Assembly: GCF_011927835.1 (NCBI RefSeq)
Contig: NZ_JAATJH010000001.1
Location: 635,104 to 699,103 of the forward strand
DNA length: 64,000 nucleotides
Source of the DNA: Neolewinella antarctica
Lineage (GTDB): Bacteria > Bacteroidota > Bacteroidia > Chitinophagales > Saprospiraceae
Direction: 5' to 3'
The notes beneath the pieces were generated by a model. It worked only from the letters and a program-made list of their open reading frames with translations. It made no database searches and was not told the origin of the DNA. Of this stretch, positions 40,589 to 48,944 are shown in pieces (the first letter of the stretch is position 1; the number at the start of each line of letters is the position of its first letter). The position numbers were made by a program, and so were the translations under genes.

Positions 40589-41617
40589 ATGAAAAAGGAT
40601 AGCGCCAGCATTACCATCCACGATATTGCATCCGAACTGGGTCTCCACGCATCCACCGTCAGCCGGGCGCTGAACGACAACCCCGCCGTCAGCAAAAAAA
40701 CGCGCGCGCTAATTCAGGCCAAAGCCAAAGCGATGAATTACCGCCCTAACCGGATGGCCGCCGCGCTCCGTAAAGGTCGCAGCGATTTACTGGGCGTCAT
40801 CGTCCCGGCCATCGACCGCCACTTTTTCGCCAGCGTCATTCGGGGCATCGAAGAAGAAGCGGACAAGGCCGGCTTACACGTGATGTTCTGCCAGAGTTAC
40901 GACGACTCGGACCGGGAGCGGAAACTAATCGAAGGCCTACAACGATTGCGCGTGGATGGCATTCTTCTTTCGGTCGCCAAGGACGGGGGCAACGAGCCCG
41001 ATTTTTACCAGTCGATTATCGACAGCGGCACCCCAGTCCATTTCTTCGATAACGCGCCACGGGGTTTCGACGCCGCCGCCGTCGTAATCGACGACCGCCG
41101 GGGTGCCTACCTGGCCACGAAGCACCTCGTCAACCAGGGCGTGAGCGCCATCGCTCACCTGCGCGGGCCGCAGCATCTCGACATCTACCGCGATCGCTTC
41201 AAAGGCTACCAGGATGCATTGCTAGAGGCAGGAATGGCGGTTAGGGAAGAATTCATCGTTGACATCACCTCCCACTTCGATAACGGCCGCAAAGCCTTCG
41301 CCGCGCTCTGGTCGCGCGACGCAAAGCCAACCGGCATTTTTAGCGCAAGCGACTATTCCGCGGCGGGCGTCATGCAGGCCGCCCAGGAGCAGGGACTTAA
41401 AATACCCCGTGACCTGGCCGTCATCGGTTTCGCCAACGAACCCTTCACGGATCTCATGACCCCTACCCTATCCAGCGTCGATCAGCAGACGCTCTCCATG
41501 GGCCGCAAGTCCACCCGGCGCATGATCGCGCACCTGAAAGGAGACGATTCCGATAACCAGCGCATTATTCTGGAACCGAGCGTGATCGAACGGGGATCTA
41601 GCCGGTTGAAACAATAA
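40589..41617 (+). CDS. LacI-family transcriptional regulator
   Basis: 342 residues from ATG at 40589 (MKKDSASITIHDIASELGLHASTVSRALN); the frame upstream to 40475 adds unrelated residues. N-terminal LacI helix-turn-helix (about 8-27; ITIHDIASELGLHASTVSRALNDNPAVS), hinge RPNRMAAALRKGRSDLLGVIVP, then a periplasmic-binding-protein-like sugar sensor. It represses or activates sugar genes when a ligand is absent. The nearest candidate targets are the pullulanase or the TonB operon on the minus strand (inference). Confidence 0.93.
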   Translation: MKKDSASITIHDIASELGLHASTVSRALNDNPAVSKKTRALIQAKAKAMNYRPNRMAAALRKGRSDLLGVIVPAIDRHFFASVIRGIEEEADKAGLHVMFCQSYDDSDRERKLIEGLQRLRVDGILLSVAKDGGNEPDFYQSIIDSGTPVHFFDNAPRGFDAAAVVIDDRRGAYLATKHLVNQGVSAIAHLRGPQHLDIYRDRFKGYQDALLEAGMAVREEFIVDITSHFDNGRKAFAALWSRDAKPTGIFSASDYSAAGVMQAAQEQGLKIPRDLAVIGFANEPFTDLMTPTLSSVDQQTLSMGRKSTRRMIAHLKGDDSDNQRIILEPSVIERGSSRLKQ

Positions 41618-41619
41618 AC

Positions 41620-42795
41620 TTACTCCGTGTAATCTTCCACGCCGCCGGGGGTATGCAGGCGTACTTCGGGCCGGTCCGCTTGCTCTACGTAGCCGATTAT
41701 TTGGGCGTCGATGTTGAAGCGGGCGGCCATGTCCAGCACGGTGGCGGCCTCCTCCCGGGGCAAATACACTTCCAGGCGGTGCCCCATGTTAAATACCTGG
41801 TACAGCTCCCGCCAGTCCGTGCCACTTTCCCGCTTGATCAAATCGAACAATGGCGGAACCGCGAACAGGTTGTCCTTCACCACCCGGACCTTGTCGATGA
41901 ACTTGACCACTTTAGTTTGCGCGCCGCCGGTGCAGTGAATCAAGCCGGCGATCTGCGGGCGAAGTTCGTCCAGTAACACCCTGAGGATGGGTAAGTACGT
42001 CCGCGTGGGGCTTAACACCAGCTTGCCGGCGGAGACTGACCGGCCGCCACCAATGCTGACTTCGTCCGTCAGCGCACGCGAGCCGGCGTAGATAAATTCT
42101 TCGGGCACTTCGGGGTCGAAGCTTTCCGGATACTTAGCGGCGTAATCGTGCTTAAACACGTCATGCCGGGCGCTCGTCAGGCCGTTGGACCCCATGCCCC
42201 CATTGTATTCGTCCTCGTAGGACGACTGACCGTAACTCGCCAGGCCGACCACGACGTTGCCGGGCTGAATATCGTTAACCACCAGGCGGTCGCGGCGCAG
42301 GCGGGCGAAGGTGGTAAACCCTACGTCGATCGTGCGGACGATGTCACCGACGTCCGCCGTCTCGCCACCGGTGAGGTGCAGGCCGACGCCCTGGTCGGCC
42401 ATCCGGTCGGCAAATTTCTGCGCCCCCTGAATAATGGTCGTGAGCACTTCGCCGGGAATACGGTTCCGATTTCGGCCAATTGTGGAGGAGATCAGAATAT
42501 TATCCACCGCCCCCACGCAGCCCATGTCGTCGAGGTTCATCACGAGGCTATCCTGTACGATGCCTTCCCACACACTCAGGTCGCCAGTTTCTTTCCAGTA
42601 GAGGTAGGCCAGGCTCGTCTTCGTGCCAGCCGTATCGGCGTGCATAATGTTGCACCATTCGGCATCGCCGGCCGCTACGTCGGGCAATACTTTGCAGAAC
42701 GCCCGGGGGAAAAGCCCCTTGTCGAGCCCCTTGATGGCCTCGTGGACTTCGGATTTGGTTGCGCTGACGCCGCGTTGCTCGTATTTTGAAGTCAT
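41620..42795 (-). CDS. purM: Phosphoribosylformylglycinamidine cyclo-ligase
   Basis: 391 residues, beginning KYEQRGVSATKSEVHEAIKGLDKGLFPRAFCKV, the form usual in Bacteroidota. PurM blocks present: MHADTAGTKTSLAYLYWKETGDLSVW, NLDDMGCVGAVDNILISSTIGRN, GGETADVGDIVRTIDVG, SYGQSSYEDEYNGGMGSNGLTSARHD, and LIHCTGGAQTKVVKF. It closes the imidazole ring to make AIR in purine synthesis. The stop is 2 bp from that of the convergent LacI gene, leaving no room for a terminator. Confidence 0.94.
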   Translation of the reverse strand: MTSKYEQRGVSATKSEVHEAIKGLDKGLFPRAFCKVLPDVAAGDAEWCNIMHADTAGTKTSLAYLYWKETGDLSVWEGIVQDSLVMNLDDMGCVGAVDNILISSTIGRNRNRIPGEVLTTIIQGAQKFADRMADQGVGLHLTGGETADVGDIVRTIDVGFTTFARLRRDRLVVNDIQPGNVVVGLASYGQSSYEDEYNGGMGSNGLTSARHDVFKHDYAAKYPESFDPEVPEEFIYAGSRALTDEVSIGGGRSVSAGKLVLSPTRTYLPILRVLLDELRPQIAGLIHCTGGAQTKVVKFIDKVRVVKDNLFAVPPLFDLIKRESGTDWRELYQVFNMGHRLEVYLPREEAATVLDMAARFNIDAQIIGYVEQADRPEVRLHTPGGVEDYTE

Positions 42796-42880
42796 GGGGG
42801 GGTCTTTGGTCTGGGGTCTTTGGTCTGTAGTCTTTGGTCAGTTTATAGAAACTAAAGACTATAGACTTAAGACTCTTTTT
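42796..42880. repeat. Short direct and inverted repeats upstream of purM
   Basis: GGTCTTTGGTCTG and variants recur three times (about 42802-42840). AGTCTTTGGT and ACTAAAGACT then form imperfect inverted arms (42829-42838, 42851-42860). Non-coding; it blends into the 17-bp repeat at 42883. Confidence 0.55.
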
Positions 42881-42882
42881 TT

Positions 42883-42899
42883 GCGCGGTCGCGGGTGCA
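42883..42899 (+). repeat. Dispersed 17-bp repeat, full consensus
   Basis: GCGCGGTCGCGGGTGCA, identical to 18864-18880, upstream of purM. No inverted partner seen nearby. Confidence 0.75.
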
Positions 42900-43001
42900 G
42901 GGTTCGTAGGAAGTACCGGCCTACTTTGAATGAACGGTAGCTACGGTCATCAGGGGCAGGCGTTGAATCTTCCGGACCCAGCCGCGAAGATAATGGATAC
43001 A

Positions 43002-45005
43002 TTACTGAACCAACACGGTCATGCTGGCGCCCGCGACGGTGACCCGGCGCATAACCGGTCGGCCGATGCCTTCGGTATCAACCAGCCCATCCTGGCTCAT
43101 CACGGCCCATTTTCCTTCGGGTAGATCGAGTCGTTTGCTGTTGCCGGCTCCGTTGTAGAGCACGATGATGTCGTTCCAGCTATCCTCCGGCACGCCGGCG
43201 ATCCGGTAGGCGACGAGCTGATCGTCCTCCGTTTCAATGAAGTTCAGGTGCTGCTGGATGGCTGCGGTCGTGCCGAGGCGAAACGCTGGGTGGGTCTTGC
43301 GGAGCGCGATCAGGTCCTTGACGTAGGTGAGCGTTTTTTCGTGCCGTGCCTTGTCCTTCCACTTGATGGCGTTCACGTCATCGCCGGATTTGTAGCTATT
43401 CTCTTCACCACCTTTGGTGCGGCACATTTCCGACCCCGCGTGGAGGAAGGGAATTCCCTGGCTGGTGAGCACCATGGCGAGCGCCAGGCGCTGCATCTTT
43501 TCCCGGCGCGCGGAACCATCCTGCGGGTTGCTGATGGCTAGCCGGTCCCACAGCGTGTGGTTATCGTGGCAGCTTGCGTAGGAGATGGCTTGGGTGGGTT
43601 CGGGCGCCCACGGGGCGGAACTGTAGTTGACGCTGTCGTAGGCGATCTGGTCGTGCCGGGTAGCACCGACTACCCCGAAGCGGATGGTTTGCTCGAGGTT
43701 GCGGGCGCCGGACACGAAACCTTTTTCCTCGTGCTCAAATACGCTTCCCTTGATGCCGTCGCGGTAATCGTCGGAAAAAGCGGCAATTCTGTCTAACCGG
43801 GCGGTGTTTGCTTTCAGGGCAAGTAGACTGTCGGGTAAGGGGCTCTTGGCGGCCATCCACCCTTCCCCGTAGAGCAACACGGTGGGTTCGATTTCGTGGA
43901 GTTGCTTAGAGATTTCGTTCATCGTGGCGATGTCGTGGATGCCCATCAGGTCGAAACGGAAGCCATCCACGTGGTATTCGCGCATCCAGTAGGCGACGGA
44001 TTCCCGGATGTATTTACGGACCATCGGTCGCTCGCTCGCGATCTCGTTGCCACACCCGGAAGCGTCGCTCATGGTGCCATCTTTGCGAAAACGGTAAAAA
44101 TAGTCGGGGATCAACTCCTGAAAATGGCTGTCTTCGGAACGGCCGGTGTGGTTGTAGACGACGTCCATAATTACCCGGATGCCGGCTTCGTGGAGCGCCA
44201 TCACCATTTGCTTGAACTCCCGAATACGCACCTTCCCGTCCGCCGGGTCGGTCGAGTAGCTGCCTTCGGGGACGTTGTAATTCTGGGGGTCGTAACCCCA
44301 GTTGTACTGGGCGTCGTCCGGGCGCGATTCATCGACGGTAAAGAAGTCGTAGCTGGGTAGCAGGTGGACGTGGGTGATGCCCATTTCGACCAAGTGATCG
44401 AGACCGGTGGCTAAACCTGACGGCGTGGTGGTGCCGCGTTCCGTCAGCCCCAGAAACTTTCCCTTGTGTTCGATCCCGGAGTTGGGGTCGATGCTCAGGT
44501 CGCGCACGTGTAGTTCGTACAGAATGGCGTTCTGTTTCGCACCGAAGATTGGTTTGCTATCCGTCGCCCAGCCGTCCGGGTCGGTATCGCGGAGGTTGAC
44601 GACCTGGCCCCGGAGGCCGTTCGTCCCCACCGCGCGGGCGTAAGGATCGGTTGCTTCCGCTTTCCAGTTACCGTTGACGCGGATCTGATAGGTATAGTAC
44701 ACGCCGTCGAGATTACGGTCCACGGTCGCCGTCCAGGCACCGTCGACCTCTTTCATGTCGATCGTTTGGTCGGGCTCTTCTTCCAACTGGTCAGTGACGT
44801 AGAGTTTTACCCGTGCGCGCTGGGCGGCCGGAGACCAGAATTTGAACGTGGTGGCACTCGGCGAGTAAGTAACGCCCAGGTCGGCAAAAGCGTAAATGGG
44901 GTATTCGTCCAGGGAGTTGTAGACGGGGCGGTCGGGTTCGCAGGAAGTCATAAAAAGAACGATCGGGCAGAGGAAAAAATAGAAGCAGTTTTTTGGAGAG
45001 TGCAT
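43002..45005 (-). CDS. Type I pullulanase, lipoprotein
   Basis: 667 residues from ATG at 45005 (MHSPKNCFYFFLCPIVLFMTSCE); lipobox Cys at about 22. N-terminal CBM48-like domain (about 45-150; VTYSPSATTFKFWSPAAQRARVKLYV), then a GH13 barrel with the pullulanase signature YNWGYDPQNYNVPEGSYS, DVVYNHTG, GFRFDLMGIHD (nucleophile), LYGEGWM (acid/base) and SCHDNHTLWD, and a C-terminal beta domain. It cuts alpha-1,6 branches in pullulan, glycogen or starch dextrins. As a lipoprotein it should face the periplasm or surface. It could act with the cytoplasmic GH13 enzyme at 16916-18724. Its stop is 206 bp from the purM start. Confidence 0.92.
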   Translation of the reverse strand: MHSPKNCFYFFLCPIVLFMTSCEPDRPVYNSLDEYPIYAFADLGVTYSPSATTFKFWSPAAQRARVKLYVTDQLEEEPDQTIDMKEVDGAWTATVDRNLDGVYYTYQIRVNGNWKAEATDPYARAVGTNGLRGQVVNLRDTDPDGWATDSKPIFGAKQNAILYELHVRDLSIDPNSGIEHKGKFLGLTERGTTTPSGLATGLDHLVEMGITHVHLLPSYDFFTVDESRPDDAQYNWGYDPQNYNVPEGSYSTDPADGKVRIREFKQMVMALHEAGIRVIMDVVYNHTGRSEDSHFQELIPDYFYRFRKDGTMSDASGCGNEIASERPMVRKYIRESVAYWMREYHVDGFRFDLMGIHDIATMNEISKQLHEIEPTVLLYGEGWMAAKSPLPDSLLALKANTARLDRIAAFSDDYRDGIKGSVFEHEEKGFVSGARNLEQTIRFGVVGATRHDQIAYDSVNYSSAPWAPEPTQAISYASCHDNHTLWDRLAISNPQDGSARREKMQRLALAMVLTSQGIPFLHAGSEMCRTKGGEENSYKSGDDVNAIKWKDKARHEKTLTYVKDLIALRKTHPAFRLGTTAAIQQHLNFIETEDDQLVAYRIAGVPEDSWNDIIVLYNGAGNSKRLDLPEGKWAVMSQDGLVDTEGIGRPVMRRVTVAGASMTVLVQ

Positions 45006-45081
45006 GTGCGTTGGCTGGAAAAGAGTGGCGGCGTAAATATACCATAATGGATAAGGCAGCACGGCATCGCAAATTTATTAC

Positions 45082-45327
45082 TCACGTGGTGCGGTCCGCT
45101 CGCTGCCGCTTCCGCCATTTCTCGTGCTTGCGGGCGGTGCGGTACGAGCGGAACTGGTTGCGCGCCAAGAAACCCAGAAACAGAGCCGGCGCGCCCGGGG
45201 AGAACGATTTCAGGGTCATGTTTGTCCCGTCGGTCAGGTAGAAATATCCCGTGGTGATTAGGAACCCGAGAAAGATGGAGGCGAAGATGGCCAGGGCGAG
45301 GGCGGTAATTAGGTGTTTGCGTGCCAC
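45082..45327 (-). CDS. Small membrane protein of unknown function
   Basis: 81 residues; MARKHLITALALAIFASIFLGFLITTGYFYL gives one clear N-terminal membrane helix, followed by a short polar loop, a weaker hydrophobic stretch (PALFLGFLARN) and a highly basic C-terminus (RSYRTARKHEKWRKRQRADRT). I recognise no family. It lies upstream of the pullulanase on the same strand, 76 bp away, and may share its transcript. A real gene is likely but not certain. Confidence 0.55.
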   Translation of the reverse strand: MARKHLITALALAIFASIFLGFLITTGYFYLTDGTNMTLKSFSPGAPALFLGFLARNQFRSYRTARKHEKWRKRQRADRTT

Positions 45328-45420
45328 GTGGTGCGGAGATTTCTTTGACTGTGGGTGTATCGTGAAGATGCTGGTGTCACCCCAAAGGTTGAGGGTGTCT
45401 TGCTCGAAAGGCTTTGTGGG

Positions 45421-45660
45421 GGTGCTACCGCTGTTTCGTTCGGGCCGGAGGCCCTCGGCCTATGGGTACCGCCGTGAGGGGGGGCTACCGCTGCTTCGTT
45501 CGGGCTGGAGGCTCTCAACCTGTTGTCACCGCCACATGGGGAGTCTACCGCTGTTTCATTCGGGCCGGAGGCCCTCGGCCTATGGGTATCGCCGTGTGAT
45601 GGGTGCTACCGCTGTTTCGTTCGGGCCGGAGGCCCTCGGCCTATGGTCACCGCCGCCCCA
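45421..45660. repeat. Tandem array of four 60-bp repeats
   Basis: Units 45421-45480, 45481-45540, 45541-45600 and 45601-45660 share the core CTACCGCTGTTTCGTTCGGG, then a GC-rich palindrome-like block (GGCCGGAGGCCCTCGGCC). Units 1, 3 and 4 are close; unit 2 is diverged. The last unit overlaps the 3' end of the CPBP gene. A solitary related copy is at 63955-63990. ORFs across the array are by-products. Confidence 0.85.
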
Positions 45661-46318
45661 GGAGCCACCAGCTCATCAGGCCCCCGAATACATCGATGGC
45701 GGTATGCAGCAGCATGAGCGGCCAGAGCGTCCCCGTGCGTAAAAAGAAAAACCCAAACAACAGCGCCATCGCCACAATCTTGACGACCGCCCGCCAGCCC
45801 TGGTAGAAATGCCCCACCCCGAATGCCAACGCGGGAATGAACAACGATGCCCCTACCGCCCAGGGCTCCGACCCGAGTACTTCTTGTAAATAAGTGATCA
45901 TAAAACCACGAAAAACAATCTCCTCACTAACCCCCGCCGCCACGGCCAGGAAAATGAAATTCAGAAACTGCGTGGCGCTGGCCGGCATGAACCCGAGCTT
46001 AGCGAACGCCCGGCGCGTGTCCTCCCGGCGGTCCACGTTGCCCGCTTCCCGAAAGATGTCAAATAGGTAAAGCGTGACGAAACCGAACAATACCAACACC
46101 GCCGTCAGGTCGTACGGCTGGTCTCCCCAGCCAAGGCCGAGCTCCGTAAATGGCCGGCCGGTGAAGTACCACGCCGCCAGCACGAGGGCGGCAAGCCCGA
46201 ACAGGAGCCCACCGTTACCGTAATACAGGTGCGTTTTCATCCGTTGCGTCCAGACCATCTGCTTACCCGCCTTCCGCCGCCGGTAGCTGGTCGTGAACAG
46301 CACGACGGGGAAGACCAC
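45647..46318 (-). CDS. CPBP-family intramembrane metalloprotease (CAAX protease-like)
   Basis: 223 residues from GTG at 46318. Several membrane helices and the Abi/CPBP motifs: AAGVSEEIVFRGFMITYLQEVLG (EExxxR) and PALAFGVGHFYQGW (FxxxH), and a C-terminal LMLLHTAIDVFGGL. Bacterial members act in protein maturation, bacteriocin self-immunity or unknown roles. The start is uncertain: the hydrophobic frame continues upstream (LPIDYLLHLLFVLLGVVF) to a stop without an ATG, GTG or TTG, so a rare start codon or a frameshift near 46390 is possible. Its last codons lie in the fourth 60-bp repeat. Confidence 0.82.
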   Translation of the reverse strand: MVFPVVLFTTSYRRRKAGKQMVWTQRMKTHLYYGNGGLLFGLAALVLAAWYFTGRPFTELGLGWGDQPYDLTAVLVLFGFVTLYLFDIFREAGNVDRREDTRRAFAKLGFMPASATQFLNFIFLAVAAGVSEEIVFRGFMITYLQEVLGSEPWAVGASLFIPALAFGVGHFYQGWRAVVKIVAMALLFGFFFLRTGTLWPLMLLHTAIDVFGGLMSWWLLGRR

Positions 46319-46615
46319 GCCGAGCAGAACAAATAATAAGTGAAGTAGATAATCGATGGGTAGGGCGTGAGGCTGGTTGAATACGAATAAGGCAGTTTAC
46401 CGGGCATTAGTTCTGCCCTACCCCGTGACATCTCGTTCTACGCCGGTCCGTATTCCCGAACCCTCCCGCGCACCGTCACGAAATACGGTACTAGCCGGGA
46501 TACGAACTTTTTCTCATACCCTTAACTAAATACCACCCCTTAATGCTGAACACCCAAATTTCCTCCTCCGTTCTACGTTCTATCGCGCGTAACCGTGCGC
46601 TTTACCCACTAACAA

Positions 46616-46632
46616 TGCACCGGCGCCCGCGC
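46616..46632 (-). repeat. Diverged copy of the dispersed repeat
   Basis: TGCACCGGCGCCCGCGC, two changes from the inverse consensus, 57 bp before the ATG of the barrel protein. The rest of 46319-46688 shows no supportable gene. Confidence 0.45.
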
Positions 46633-46688
46633 CCAACTCCGGGCACGGCTGAAACCGAATTTTTTAAGTAGCTTAATTCAACTTCAAC

Positions 46689-47333
46689 ATGCGTAACCTA
46701 TCCATTCTCCTCGCTTTCCTCCTCTGTGGCACCGCTTCCCTGGCGGCACAATCCTTCGGGCTGCGCGTCGGCCTCAACGCGACCAACGCCAAAATTGACC
46801 TCGATAACCGGGAAATCGATACCGACGGGCAAACCAATCTAATGCTCGGCATCTTCGCAAATTTACCCGTTGGTACGAGCTTTCTGTCCGTTCAGCCCGA
46901 GCTGACTTATTTGAACAGGGGCTACAGCTACGACGCTGACCTCGTCAGCATTGGCGGTCAGGTCACGGAAATTGACCGCACGCTGAGCTACGTCGACCTC
47001 GGCGTACTCGCCCGTCTAAATTTTGGTGGCGACGATGGCCTCGGCTTCTACGCCGCCGCCGGCCCGCAATTTTCCTACGCCGTCAGCGGCCAGGTAACAA
47101 CCTCCTTCGGCGGAGCGGAAGTCGAGCGCGACGTAGATTTTGACTCCGATCGCCTCAACCGTAGCGAACTTCAGTTCGCCGCCGTGGGTGGCGTCACCTT
47201 CACGGCCGGCCTCAAGTTTTTCGCCGAGCTGCGGTACAATGGTTCGTTCTCGAATCAGTCCGACTTCGACACGGAAGACATCCGCCAACGCTCCGTCGGC
47301 ATCAACGGTGGTATCATGATTCCGTTGTTTTAG
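46689..47333 (+). CDS. PorT-like outer membrane beta-barrel protein
   Basis: 214 residues. Signal peptide (1-20, ending SLAAQ), then an eight-stranded-type barrel: FGLRVGLNATNAKI, LMLGIFANLPVGTSFLSVQPELTYLNRGY, YVDLGVLARLNF, FYAAAGPQFSYAVSG, and a final IMIPLF. This matches the PorT/outer-membrane-protein beta-barrel family common in Bacteroidota, some of which assist T9SS; the specific role is unknown. It ends next to the long hairpin at 47366-47497. Confidence 0.8.
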   Translation: MRNLSILLAFLLCGTASLAAQSFGLRVGLNATNAKIDLDNREIDTDGQTNLMLGIFANLPVGTSFLSVQPELTYLNRGYSYDADLVSIGGQVTEIDRTLSYVDLGVLARLNFGGDDGLGFYAAAGPQFSYAVSGQVTTSFGGAEVERDVDFDSDRLNRSELQFAAVGGVTFTAGLKFFAELRYNGSFSNQSDFDTEDIRQRSVGINGGIMIPLF

Positions 47334-47365
47334 ACACTTCGCTATTAGTCGAGCTGAGCTTGTTT

Positions 47366-47497
47366 AGACGGCTTCGCCTTTTAGAGCATGTTGGGACTTT
47401 AGCTTCCGGCCTTATTTTGGCCAGGAACCCAAAGTCCCAACGTGCTCTTAGTTTCATCTCCTCTCAACTTGGATGAAGCTAAAAGGCGAAGCCGTCT
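47366..47497. repeat. Nested long inverted repeat between convergent genes
   Basis: Outer arms 47366-47384 and 47479-47497 are a perfect 19-bp match (AGACGGCTTCGCCTTTTAG). Inner arms 47383-47400 and 47431-47448 match at 17 of 18. The centre holds GGCC...GGCC. A T-run follows the right arm. It may act as a terminator for both genes or be a mobile palindromic element. Confidence 0.75.
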
Positions 47498-47544
47498 GTC
47501 TTTTTTACCAAAAGCGCACAGCGCGTCTAAAGCCGCGCAGCAGA

Positions 47545-48720
47545 CTAACTCTCCAACACAATCTTGCTACCCTCGAGGCGCACCGACAGGGATTCGAAGT
47601 TCTTGATCCAGTTAACGAAGTCGTCACCCAGCAACTCCCGCCGCCAGCCGGAGCCGAGGATGGACTGGCGCACGGCCTTATCCTGCTTCATCTTACGGAT
47701 CGTATTGCGGGGCATGACCAGCGAGTGGCTAATCTCGTTCTCGTTCGCGCGGTACTTCATGATGAGGTAGAGCAGCTCGATGATCATGTCGTCCTCTTCG
47801 TCTTCCTGCGCTAAGCGGTTGACGGAGTTGGCCACCTCCAGCTCCTCCTCGGTGGCCGGTTTCGTGTACATGTCGACGAACATGTCGCCGTAGCGGTCGA
47901 CCGTCCGGCCCGGGAGGCGGCGGTTACTCGCCATGGATTCCTTGCCACCCTTCACGCCACGCGCGAGTTGGGAGATAATCTTACTCTGGAGGATCATATC
48001 CTTACTGTAGTTCTTCTTTTCCGCCGTGGCGCGCCGCCATTCGTAGACGCGGAGTAGGAAGACGCGTTCCTTCGTGCGCGCCGAGCGGGCGACGTTGCTG
48101 TTGAGAAACTCGTGATTGGGGTCGCGGTAGTAATAGGCCGGGTCACCCATCAGGTTACACTCTTCGAGCGCCCAGGGTTCGCGGCCGTTCTGCCGTAGTT
48201 TTTCCGTGATCGTGTCGTACAGCAACCGCAGATAAATTACGTCGTTGAGCGCGTACTTGATCTGTTTGGGCGTCATCGGGCGCTGGGCCCAGTCGGTGAC
48301 GGCGTAGCCCTTGCCGAGCTGTTCACCGACCTCGGCTTCGACGAGCTTGGCGAAGCTCATCGGGAAGCGGTGGCCGATGAAGCCGGCGGAAAGCTGGGTG
48401 TCGAACAAATTTTTGGGGACGGTGCCGTAATTGATGTACAGCAACCGGTAGTCGTTGTCGCCGGCGTGGGTGATTTTTACGATACTTTCGTCCTCCAGCA
48501 TGGCCAGGAAGGGGTCGATGTTTTCCACCGCGATGGGGTCGATCAGGTAGTAACCGTGGTCGGTGCTAACTTGGATGAGGCAAAGCAGCGTGTAGTAGCG
48601 CTTTTCGCCGATAAATTCGGTGTCAAACCCCATCCAGTTGATGCCCCGATTATCGGCGGCAAACTTGTCTAGTTCCTGGGGTGTCTGTACGTAGGTGTAG
48701 GGTACCTGAGCTTCGGGCAT
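47545..48720 (-). CDS. rnd: Ribonuclease D
   Basis: 391 residues from ATG at 48720 (MPEAQVPYTYVQTPQEL). The DEDD exonuclease motifs are seen: WMGFDTEFIGEK (Exo I), KITHAGDNDYRLLYI (Exo II), and KYALNDVIYLRLLYD (Exo III). C-terminal helical region resembles HRDC. RNase D trims 3' ends of tRNA precursors and other small RNAs. The next in-frame start upstream (48753) would add 11 residues and cannot be excluded. Convergent with the barrel gene. Confidence 0.9.
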   Translation of the reverse strand: MPEAQVPYTYVQTPQELDKFAADNRGINWMGFDTEFIGEKRYYTLLCLIQVSTDHGYYLIDPIAVENIDPFLAMLEDESIVKITHAGDNDYRLLYINYGTVPKNLFDTQLSAGFIGHRFPMSFAKLVEAEVGEQLGKGYAVTDWAQRPMTPKQIKYALNDVIYLRLLYDTITEKLRQNGREPWALEECNLMGDPAYYYRDPNHEFLNSNVARSARTKERVFLLRVYEWRRATAEKKNYSKDMILQSKIISQLARGVKGGKESMASNRRLPGRTVDRYGDMFVDMYTKPATEEELEVANSVNRLAQEDEEDDMIIELLYLIMKYRANENEISHSLVMPRNTIRKMKQDKAVRQSILGSGWRRELLGDDFVNWIKNFESLSVRLEGSKIVLES

Positions 48721-48856
48721 GGTGTCAATATTTTCGCGGCCGAAGGTACGCACGGCGTAGTAAGTGGTCTTAAAGTTCCGTTACCGCTTAGTAGGTCGGG
48801 TGTAATCTACCGGAGATTCGCATTAAAGGCAGGCCCCTTCACATAAATAACAAGGC

Positions 48857-48864
48857 TAACTTTG
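48857..48864 (+). promoter_or_regulatory. -7 promoter element TAACTTTG of the AsmA-like gene
   Basis: Exact TAnnTTTG match, 81 bp before the ATG, followed 2 bp later by a copy of the 17-bp repeat. Confidence 0.6.
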
Positions 48865-48866
48865 TG

Positions 48867-48883
48867 GCGCGGTCGCGAGTGCA
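48867..48883 (+). repeat. Dispersed 17-bp repeat at the presumed transcription start
   Basis: GCGCGGTCGCGAGTGCA, one mismatch, immediately downstream of the TAACTTTG element. Confidence 0.7.
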
Positions 48884-48944
48884 AGGTTTTTCGGTTAGAA
48901 TGCGTTATGCTGGTTCCACCGCCCAATAATTTAAAGCAGAACTA

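Noticed and set aside
45421..45660. Possible CRISPR array
   Set aside because: Repeats are directly adjacent 60-bp units with no unique spacers and there are no cas genes.
45251..45806. Overlapping ORFs rich in RSGRRPSAYGYRR-type repeats
   Set aside because: They are translations of the 60-bp DNA tandem repeat in several frames and continue into the antisense of the CPBP gene; no independent support as proteins.
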